A DNA stretch of 5,321 nucleotides from Flavobacteriales bacterium (GTDB lineage: Bacteria > Bacteroidota > Bacteroidia > Flavobacteriales > Crocinitomicaceae), in assembly GCA_947375085.1 (NCBI GenBank), contig CANCEQ010000228.1, forward strand, positions 1-5,321. Reading direction: 5' to 3'. The notes below the pieces were generated by a model that was not told the DNA's origin, did not search any database, and saw nothing but the letters and a program-made list of their open reading frames with translations. The position numbers were made by a program, and so were the translations under genes. Positions 1 through 5,321 of the stretch are shown here, in pieces; position 1 is the first letter of the stretch; the number at the start of each line of letters is the position of its first letter.

Positions 1-149
1 TGGTCTTCTGATTTCTCTTCCAAAATCTCACCGAAAAATTCTTTTCCATTAAAAGTTAAGGTAAAAAAACGTTCATCATCCCATTTTACAACAGATCCAC
101 TACTTGATTTCGTTTCTTTTTCGTCAATGTTCCAAACTCGATTTTCCAT
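1..149 (-). CDS. Unrecognised protein, 5' part only
   Basis: An open frame reads leftward from ATG at 149-147 and runs off the left edge after 49 codons, so only the N-terminus is visible. It begins MENRVWNIDEKETKS and continues with a serine-rich stretch and alternating hydrophobic and charged residues (FFTLTFNGKEFFGEILEE, about residues 28-45), which suggest beta strands. There is no signal peptide or membrane segment, so a cytoplasmic protein is likely. An AAGGAG sequence lies at 157-152, only 2 nt before the ATG. That is unusually close for a ribosome binding site, and such sites are often dispensable in Bacteroidota. A promoter-like TAnnTTTG element lies just upstream at 168-175. I do not recognise the family. 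The NGKEF-x-x-EILE segment faintly recalls the first strands of biotin carrier proteins, but this is too weak to name it. That it is a real gene rests on the full-length open frame, the start context and the upstream promoter match. Confidence 0.65.
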   Translation of the reverse strand, partial: MENRVWNIDEKETKSSSGSVVKWDDERFFTLTFNGKEFFGEILEEKSED

Positions 150-167
150 ATCTCCTTATTTTTTGCA

Positions 168-201
168 CAAAAATAATACAAACTATTAGAACTACTACAA
201 A
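168..201 (-). promoter_or_regulatory. Candidate Bacteroidota-type promoter for the left-edge gene
   Basis: On the minus strand, TATTTTTG (175-168) matches the TAnnTTTG -7 consensus known from Bacteroidota sigma-ABfr promoters. A TTTG (201-198) lies upstream with a 22-nt spacer, near the long end of the usual range for the -33 TTG. Transcription would begin about a dozen bases before the ATG at 149. The match is seen directly; promoter activity is inferred. AT-rich DNA produces such matches by chance, so confidence is moderate. Confidence 0.4.
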
Positions 202-278
202 TTCCATTTTTTCAGCCTTGAAAAATAGTTTTTAAAATGTTCAAATATCCTTTCATCATTTTGATGGAGAAAAATCCA

Positions 279-312
279 AAATATTTTAACAGATTTGTAC
301 TAAATATTTTAA
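279..312 (+). repeat. 11-bp direct repeat in the aminopeptidase leader
   Basis: AAATATTTTAA occurs at 279-289 and again at 302-312, 23 bp apart start to start. AACAGATT also recurs, at 288-295 and 321-328. The repeats lie just upstream of, and across, the preferred aminopeptidase start at 318. They could be a local duplication or a binding site for a regulator, but in DNA this AT-rich chance is also possible. No convincing TAnnTTTG element was found on the plus strand in 150-317, so the promoter of the aminopeptidase is not placed. Confidence 0.3.
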
Positions 313-317
313 TGTAT

Positions 318-2951
318 ATGAACAGATTAACTTTTTATATTCTTCTTCCACTGTTAGCGACTCTTTTAGCTTGTGGTACTTTTCATAAAGAGGCAAATAC
401 ATCGGTGGTTGAATCAACTCAAACGAAATCTGAAACTTCAGACGAAATCAAAGAAGCTTCGTTACCAACTGAAAGAGCTATTTATAGAGCGACTAGAAAT
501 GTTCTTACTGATTTGATTCATACTAAACTTGAAGTGAATTTTGATTGGGCGAATTCAAAAATGAATGGAATCGCTTACATTACAGCAAAACCTCATTTTT
601 ATACTTCTGATAGTTTGATTTTGGATGCTAAAGGGATGGAAATTAAAAGTGTTTCTTTGGCTAATAAACCTTTGGTATATTCATATACTAATGATATACT
701 TAAAATTACACTGGATAAATCGTACAAACGAACTGAAAATTATACGGTTAAAATTGAATATGTTTCTAAACCAGAAGAACGTGCACTTTCCGGTAGTGAA
801 GCAATAACGTCAGATAAAGGGTTGTATTTTATCAATCCAAAAGGTGAAAATAAAGAACAAATGCCTCAAATTTGGACACAAGGTGAATCAGAAGCGAATT
901 CAGTTTGGTTCCCAACAATTGATTCTCCAAATTCTAAATCAACACAAGAGGTTTACATTACTGTTGATTCAAAATATACAACCCTTTCAAATGGTAAACT
1001 AATAAGTTCGAAAGGAAATCCAAATGGAACAAGAACGGATTATTGGAAACAAGATTTACCACATTCTCCTTATTTATTTATGATGGGAATTGGTGAATTT
1101 AAAGTCGTAAAAGATTTTTATACTCGTCCGGATGGTTCTAAAATGGAAGTGAATTACTACGTTGAACCAGCTTGGGAAAAAAGTGCTAAAGCTATTTTTG
1201 GAGAAACGCCAAATATGATTGCCTATTTTTCTAAATTATTAGGTGTAGAATATCCTTGGGATAAATATTCTCAAATGGTTGTTAGAGAATATGTTTCTGG
1301 AGCAATGGAAAATACAGGTGCCGTTATTTTTGGTGATTATGCCTATAAAAACGAACGTGAATTATTAGATGACAACGATCAATCTACAATTGCTCACGAA
1401 TTATTTCACCATTGGTTCGGTGATTTAGTAACATGTGAATCTTGGTCGAACTTAACGCTGAATGAATCGTTTGCAAATTATTCTCAATACTTATGGGATG
1501 AATATCGTTTTGGATTAGACGAAGCTTCATACAATGCTGAAAAAGAAGCAGATGGTTATTTTCAATCGGCACAAGCAGATGGTTACCATAATTTAGTTTG
1601 GTATGATTACGACGATAAAGAAGAAATGTTTGATGGTCACTCTTATAATAAAGGTGGACGTATTTTACATATGCTACGCAGTTATTTAGGTGATGAAGCG
1701 TTCTTTAAAGGCATCAATTTATACTTAACTTCAAATAAATTTAAAGCTGCTGAATTCACACAACTTCGTTTGGCTTTTGAAGAAGTTTCTGGAGAAGATT
1801 TGAATTGGTTTTTTAATCAATGGTATTTAGGTTCTGCGCATCCTATTTTGGATTTCAAACATTTTAACAACAAAACAAATTCAACTGTTTCAATTTCAAT
1901 TGAGCAAAATCAGAATTTAGAATTGGCTCCTATTTTTAAATTACCGATTCAGATTGCGGTGTATGATTCTGAAGGAAAACACATTCATAAAGTAGTTGTC
2001 GATCAATTAACACAAACATTTACTTTCGCTTACAAAGGGACTTTAAACAATGTAATTGTCGATGATCAACAAATGTTATTAGCTAAAATTCGTGAAGCAA
2101 AACCTTTGGATCAATATGTTCACCAATTCTATAATGGAGGTTCTTTTAAAGCAAGAAGAGATGCGCTAGTTGAAGCAACAAAAGCAAATAATTTACATCC
2201 TGAACAATTGATTTTAGATGCTCTAAAAGATCCTTTTTGGAACATTCGCGTATTAGCAATCGAACGAGCAATTAAATTAAAAGATGATTCTAAAACAAAA
2301 GGAATTGAGGCAATTAAAAATTTAGCACTAACAGATCCTAATTCTCAAGTTCGTTCGAAAGCCTTGTTATACTTGGTAAACCTACTTGAAGAGAAAGAGT
2401 TAGAATCTCTTTTAATTGATAAACTAGAAAAAGATCAGTCGTATTTAGTAGCATCAACTGCATTAGTAGCTATTGGAAAAATAAATTCTGATTTGGCGTT
2501 GGTACATGCTAAAAAATTAGAAAATGAACAAACATCTCAATTATTAGCTGGAGTAGGAGCAATTTATGGTGAATATGGAACAATTGATTCTTACCCATTC
2601 TTTGAAAGAACCTTAAAAGGGGATGTTCTTAAAAGTTTTGATCAAGTTGGAATGTTAAATTCATTCACGATTTTTGTGACACGACAAGAAGTTGAAACGT
2701 TTGAAAAATCAGTTGCTATCTACTCTTTCTTAAAAGAGACTGGAGATGTCTATACGAAAATGTATATGCCGCAATTTATGACCTACTTACAAAAAATTGT
2801 AGATGATAAAATAGCTCAAATTCAAGAAGAAATTATTGGTTTCGAAAAGTCTAAAGATTCTGTTTATGCTAATCAAGGTAGACAAAAAATCAAACGTTTT
2901 GAAGCTGTGAAAGCGCAATTTGAGGCATTAGCTGTTGTAGTTGAGAAATGA
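318..2951 (+). CDS. M1-family zinc aminopeptidase, lipoprotein with C-terminal HEAT-like repeats
   Basis: This is a gluzincin metallopeptidase that removes N-terminal residues from peptides in the cell envelope. The frame is open from ATG at 237, but I prefer ATG 318 (877 residues). It begins MNRLTFYILLPLLATLLAC, a lipoprotein signal peptide ending in the lipobox LLAC with Cys19 as the lipidated residue. The first 27 codons from 237 would bury that signal. Numbered from 318, the exopeptidase motif GAMEN is at about 328-332. The zinc site HELFH is at 360-364, with the third ligand Glu at 383 (HExxH-x18-E). The probable catalytic Tyr is at 443 in a YNKGG context. From about 635 to 725 there are repeated helical units of HEAT type (DPFWNIRVLAIERA, DPNSQVRSKALLYL, DQSYLVASTALVAI). 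The protein has no acidic cluster right after Cys19, so surface export is not indicated. All catalytic residues are present and the enzyme should be active. Its substrate is unknown. It is convergent with the copper/heme genes and probably independent of them. Confidence 0.93.
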   Translation: MNRLTFYILLPLLATLLACGTFHKEANTSVVESTQTKSETSDEIKEASLPTERAIYRATRNVLTDLIHTKLEVNFDWANSKMNGIAYITAKPHFYTSDSLILDAKGMEIKSVSLANKPLVYSYTNDILKITLDKSYKRTENYTVKIEYVSKPEERALSGSEAITSDKGLYFINPKGENKEQMPQIWTQGESEANSVWFPTIDSPNSKSTQEVYITVDSKYTTLSNGKLISSKGNPNGTRTDYWKQDLPHSPYLFMMGIGEFKVVKDFYTRPDGSKMEVNYYVEPAWEKSAKAIFGETPNMIAYFSKLLGVEYPWDKYSQMVVREYVSGAMENTGAVIFGDYAYKNERELLDDNDQSTIAHELFHHWFGDLVTCESWSNLTLNESFANYSQYLWDEYRFGLDEASYNAEKEADGYFQSAQADGYHNLVWYDYDDKEEMFDGHSYNKGGRILHMLRSYLGDEAFFKGINLYLTSNKFKAAEFTQLRLAFEEVSGEDLNWFFNQWYLGSAHPILDFKHFNNKTNSTVSISIEQNQNLELAPIFKLPIQIAVYDSEGKHIHKVVVDQLTQTFTFAYKGTLNNVIVDDQQMLLAKIREAKPLDQYVHQFYNGGSFKARRDALVEATKANNLHPEQLILDALKDPFWNIRVLAIERAIKLKDDSKTKGIEAIKNLALTDPNSQVRSKALLYLVNLLEEKELESLLIDKLEKDQSYLVASTALVAIGKINSDLALVHAKKLENEQTSQLLAGVGAIYGEYGTIDSYPFFERTLKGDVLKSFDQVGMLNSFTIFVTRQEVETFEKSVAIYSFLKETGDVYTKMYMPQFMTYLQKIVDDKIAQIQEEIIGFEKSKDSVYANQGRQKIKRFEAVKAQFEALAVVVEK

Positions 2952-2985
2952 GTTGAGAATTAGATTAAGACTGAGTTTGTAGAAG

Positions 2986-4041
2986 TCAATATCCTTTAAA
3001 ATTTGGATTTGCAAAACGTCTATCTCCGATGAATTCTTTGTCGGTTAAGGTTTGTAAAAAGAGAAGTAGATTCTGCTTATCTTCAAATGTTAATTCTCCG
3101 ATTTTATTCATTTTTGGATCTTGGTTGGTTGTATGGTTTTCGTTTGAACCATAATAGTTTAGAACATCTTTCAATTTTTTAAATCGTCCGTCGTGCATGT
3201 AGGGATACGTTCGTTCGATGTTTCGTAAAGTTGGGACTTTGTATGCATAGTAATCTTCTTTTTTGCCTGTGATAAGTCCTCTTCCAATATCGTGAAGTGA
3301 AGAATCAGGAATTAATCCATTGTTTTTGAAGGTATTATCTGTAAACAATGGTTCAGTATGACAATGAGCGCATTTGTTTCTGAAAAGTTGTAATCCTTTT
3401 TCTTCTTCTGGAGTAAATTTTTCTTTTCCTGCGATGTATTTATCGTATCTTGAATTATTTGAAATCATTAATCCTACGAATTGAGTAATTGATTTTAACA
3501 TTCTTTCTGAAGAAATAATACTATCTTGATAAGCATTGAAAAACAATCCTTTATACTTCTGACTTTTCTTTAATTTAATTAGAATTCCTTCCAATGTTTC
3601 ATCCATTTCTTTCGAATTGGTAATCGGACCAATCGGTTGAACTTCCAAATGATTCACTCCTCCATCTGCCATAAACGATGTATTCCAAATCAAATTTTGA
3701 AGTGCCGGAACATTTCGATTTCCAATTCTACCATAAATCCCATGACTCAAAGTATGGTCGATGTGCGCAAATGCAGCAATTCGTTCGTGACAACTTGCAC
3801 AACTTACGGTATTGTCTTTTGAGAGAATTTCATCGTAAAACAATTCTCTTCCTAATAGAAAAATTTCAGGTTTTAATTTATTGTTTTCAAAGGTGTAAAC
3901 TGGTTTAGGAAAGTTTTTAGGAATTTTCAATTTGACATCCTTTTTCGTGATTATGAAATAAGGATTGGCATCGTGAACATAACTAACGAATGCAGAACAG
4001 ATTAAAAAAAGTAAAAAGTAAAAAACACCTTTATTTTTCAT
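2986..4041 (-). CDS. Di-heme c-type cytochrome of the MauG/CcpA/MbnH family
   Basis: This exported protein of 351 residues has a hydrophobic N-terminus (about 6-21) acting as a signal peptide or anchor; FLIC at 12-15 is not a good lipobox. Two heme c sites are present: CASCH at 81-85 and CAHCH at 224-228. Family signatures include GNRNVPALQN (107-116), KVPTLRN (268-274) and YPYMHDGRF (279-287). Relatives reduce peroxide (CcpA) or oxidise a partner protein (MauG, MbnH). In the segment LKDVLNYYG, Tyr297 aligns by eye with the distal ligand of the second heme, which is Met in CcpA-type peroxidases and Tyr in MauG. This favours a MauG/MbnH-like role. The segment SFMADGG (122-128) has Ala125 where relatives usually have the inter-heme Trp of a WDG motif. 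The ATG lies within the end of the MbnP-like gene (11-bp overlap), indicating translational coupling. The best inference is maturation of that neighbour; a plain cytochrome c peroxidase is the alternative. Confidence 0.88.
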   Translation of the reverse strand: MKNKGVFYFLLFLICSAFVSYVHDANPYFIITKKDVKLKIPKNFPKPVYTFENNKLKPEIFLLGRELFYDEILSKDNTVSCASCHERIAAFAHIDHTLSHGIYGRIGNRNVPALQNLIWNTSFMADGGVNHLEVQPIGPITNSKEMDETLEGILIKLKKSQKYKGLFFNAYQDSIISSERMLKSITQFVGLMISNNSRYDKYIAGKEKFTPEEEKGLQLFRNKCAHCHTEPLFTDNTFKNNGLIPDSSLHDIGRGLITGKKEDYYAYKVPTLRNIERTYPYMHDGRFKKLKDVLNYYGSNENHTTNQDPKMNKIGELTFEDKQNLLLFLQTLTDKEFIGDRRFANPNFKGY

Positions 4042-4765
4042 TTTGGACTTCTATTAATTGAAAAATATCAGCATAATTATCAGCAATAACTGTCGCATTT
4101 AAAGGATTATTTACAACCGGTATTTGTGAAAAATCAATTGTAGTTGGATTTTTTAAAATTTCGGATACATTTACTTTTAACTGTATTTTAACAGAATTAT
4201 TCTTTCCAATCTTAACTGATTGATTGAAAGGGATTTTCACTTTTCGTATGCAATTTTCTAGTTGTTTAAATCCCCCGATATGGTATTCCAAAATAGTCCC
4301 AGTGGCAGAAGAATAGTTTGATTTCCCTTCTAATTTCATGAAGATATAGCCGGTATTCCAAGTCCAAAACATTGCATTAATTGGGTCTAATGCACCTGAT
4401 TGTGCTCCACTACAATTTCTAGCACTATCAACTCCTAAAATAAATTCGATTGATTCATATTCTCCCTCTGGAACAGTTGTAAGCGAAATTGATTTTGATG
4501 CAACTTTCTCTTCGTCTTCAGAAACGAGATAATAATCATCCATAAAAAAAGAAGTACCATCTTTACGATTGAATTTTAAATGACCAATGTAATACGTAAA
4601 TTTTGAAATTGTAAAAGTCTGATTCAATGCATTGATATAAGTAGAATCATCTAAAACCAATTTTTTATCTCCTACAAAATGATTCAGTTCGAGAGTTACA
4701 TGAGAAGTTGTTTTTTGAGAGAAAAGAAAAATGGGCATCCAGACAAAAAATGTCAAGAAACTCAT
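4031..4765 (-). CDS. MbnP-like copper-binding protein, exported
   Basis: I choose ATG 4765 (244 residues). The frame is open back to 4819, but the extra 18 residues would overlap the upstream gene and bury the signal peptide MSFLTFFVWMPIFLFSQ. The ATG is preceded by an A-rich leader typical of Bacteroidota. The mature part resembles the MbnP family: an early strand with LELNHF (His29), SKFTYYIGHLKF (about 54-65), a VPEGEYESIEFILGVDS strand, SGALDP (123-128), then the hallmark MFWTWNTGYIFMKLEG with Trp134 and Trp136, and YHIGG with His162. Two cysteines (118, 172) could form a disulfide. In methanotrophs, MbnP binds copper through a site that depends on oxidation of a tryptophan to kynurenine by its di-heme partner MbnH. 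The gene directly downstream here encodes such a di-heme protein and overlaps by 11 bp, which supports the assignment. Copper binding and kynurenine formation are inferred from the family. No methanobactin precursor or synthesis gene is nearby. Confidence 0.8.
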   Translation of the reverse strand: MSFLTFFVWMPIFLFSQKTTSHVTLELNHFVGDKKLVLDDSTYINALNQTFTISKFTYYIGHLKFNRKDGTSFFMDDYYLVSEDEEKVASKSISLTTVPEGEYESIEFILGVDSARNCSGAQSGALDPINAMFWTWNTGYIFMKLEGKSNYSSATGTILEYHIGGFKQLENCIRKVKIPFNQSVKIGKNNSVKIQLKVNVSEILKNPTTIDFSQIPVVNNPLNATVIADNYADIFQLIEVQNEK

Positions 4766-4777
4766 TTTATATTTACT

Positions 4778-4794
4778 AATTGAATTATTCAATT
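4778..4794. promoter_or_regulatory. 17-bp palindrome, candidate operator upstream of the MbnP-like gene
   Basis: AATTGAATTATTCAATT is a perfect inverted repeat of 8-bp arms around one central base. It starts at the last base-pairs of the regulator's stop codon and ends 12 bp before the MbnP-like start at 4765. A further TTCAAT copy follows on the plus strand (4793-4798), so TTGAAT is repeated on the minus strand. The core TTGA-N5-TCAA resembles an FNR-type site (TTGAT-N4-ATCAA) but is one base too short. It has no following T-run, so it is not an obvious terminator. A weak promoter-like TATTTTG lies at 4806-4800 on the minus strand, which would place the palindrome just at the transcription start. 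Its function is inferred. Confidence 0.35.
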
Positions 4795-5321
4795 CAATCC
4801 AAAATATTCGATTCAACAATCAAGCCATCAAAATTCAAAATTTTGATTTTCTTTGCGACCAATTCAATCAATTTACTTTCTTGGAAATGATACAAAACGC
4901 GAGTAGCTGTTTCCCTGGTTGTACCTGCTAAATTGGCGATTTCTTCTCGTTTAATGGTGATGTTAATCGTTGCTCCATCTTCTTCTAAACCGTATTTGTT
5001 TTTAAGCAACAACAAACTTTGAGCAATTCGCTCTTTTACAGGACGTTGTGTGATTTTAGTTAAATTGGTTTCTATTTTTTTTAGTTCATCCGAAAATAAA
5101 TGAATGACTTCCAAAGCTAATTTTGAGTTACTTGAAACCAAGGATATAAATACTTCCTTCGGAATAAAACAGATACTCGATTTTTCTAATGCTGTAGCTG
5201 AACAAGAATAAATATCGCCGCTCAAGGTTGCACGGTAGCCCATCACGTCTCCTTCTTTTGCTAAATGTAAAATTTGGTCTTTTCCGTCTAACCCTAATTG
5301 GCTGACTTTCACTTTACCTTT
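4794..5321 (-). CDS. Crp/Fnr-family transcriptional regulator, N-terminus missing
   Basis: The gene runs off the right edge; 175 C-terminal residues are visible, against roughly 210-230 for the usual family member. The GTG at 5312-5310 is not the start, because the frame continues as KGKVKVSQLG, the typical beta strand of the cyclic-nucleotide-binding fold. Visible residues 1-60 are the end of that sensor domain, followed by the long dimer helix (about 70-92, VIHLFSDELKKIETNLTKI). A Crp-type winged helix-turn-helix follows at about 122-154 (IKREEIANLAGTTRETATRVL). The recognition helix carries RETATR, close to the RETVGR of E. coli Crp. The residues that contact cAMP in Crp (GEL, RS) are not conserved: EGDVMGYRATL and YSCSAT stand there instead. 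It is therefore probably not a cAMP receptor. Whether it has N-terminal cysteines for an iron-sulfur cluster cannot be seen. It lies in the same direction as the MbnP-like gene, 28 bp upstream, so it may share a transcript with the pair or control it. Confidence 0.9.
   Translation of the reverse strand, partial: KGKVKVSQLGLDGKDQILHLAKEGDVMGYRATLSGDIYSCSATALEKSSICFIPKEVFISLVSSNSKLALEVIHLFSDELKKIETNLTKITQRPVKERIAQSLLLLKNKYGLEEDGATINITIKREEIANLAGTTRETATRVLYHFQESKLIELVAKKIKILNFDGLIVESNILD

Noticed and set aside
625..807. Small plus-strand open frame inside the aminopeptidase gene
   Set aside because: It lies wholly within a well-supported gene in another frame, has no family signature and no start signal of its own.
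1384..1572. Small minus-strand open frame opposite the zinc-site region of the aminopeptidase
   Set aside because: It is antisense to the catalytic HExxH segment and its composition reflects the complementary strand of that conserved code.
2952..2985. Bidirectional terminator in the convergent gap
   Set aside because: Only a 4-bp GACT/AGTC stem with a long loop and no T-run was found. The 8-bp GTTGAGAA repeat at 2940-2947 and 2952-2959 does not form a hairpin.
3637..3908. Two overlapping plus-strand open frames opposite the di-heme gene
   Set aside because: They are antisense to the first heme-binding region and show no recognisable protein features.
3985..4000. Lipoprotein signal in the di-heme protein (FLIC at residues 12-15)
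   Set aside because: Ile before the Cys does not fit the usual Gly, Ala or Ser of a lipobox, so an ordinary signal peptide or anchor is more likely.
4731..4931. Plus-strand open frame of 66 codons across the regulator/MbnP-like junction
   Set aside because: It runs antisense to both gene ends and the palindrome, with no leader or family signature.
2986..5321. A full methanobactin operon
   Set aside because: No short cysteine-containing precursor gene and no MbnB or MbnC-like gene fits in this window; only the MbnP/MbnH-like pair is present.

Overview
The window is AT-rich, uses only ATG starts at its complete genes and has A/T-rich leaders without clear Shine-Dalgarno sites at most of them. 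It also has a TAnnTTTG-type promoter candidate and a lipoprotein typical of Bacteroidota. I read it as a chromosomal segment from a flavobacterium-like member of Bacteroidota. No rRNA, tRNA, CRISPR array, insertion sequence or phage gene was seen.

Layout. At the left edge is the 5' part of an unrecognised minus-strand gene (1-149). A 168-bp divergent intergenic region follows (150-317). It carries a probable promoter for the left gene and a short direct repeat just ahead of the right gene. Next is a complete plus-strand gene (318-2951) for a lipid-anchored M1-family zinc aminopeptidase with C-terminal HEAT-like repeats. It converges, across a 34-bp gap, on a minus-strand group of three genes. 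In transcription order these are a Crp/Fnr-family regulator (cut by the right edge, 5321-4794), an MbnP-like copper-binding protein (4765-4031) and a MauG/CcpA/MbnH-like di-heme c-type enzyme (4041-2986). The last two overlap by 11 bp and are almost certainly translated from one message. A 17-bp near-perfect palindrome fills most of the gap between the regulator and the MbnP-like gene.

How the genes may work together. The most interesting part is the exported pair. In methanotrophs, the di-heme enzyme MbnH oxidises a tryptophan of its partner MbnP to kynurenine, which then helps bind copper. The pair here has the same two components, including the W-x-W segment in the MbnP-like protein, but there is no sign of methanobactin genes in this window. 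The regulator directly upstream could control it. The di-heme protein also appears to have alanine at the position where MauG/CcpA relatives have the inter-heme tryptophan, and tyrosine at the likely distal ligand position of the second heme. The aminopeptidase is probably an unrelated envelope peptide-degrading enzyme.
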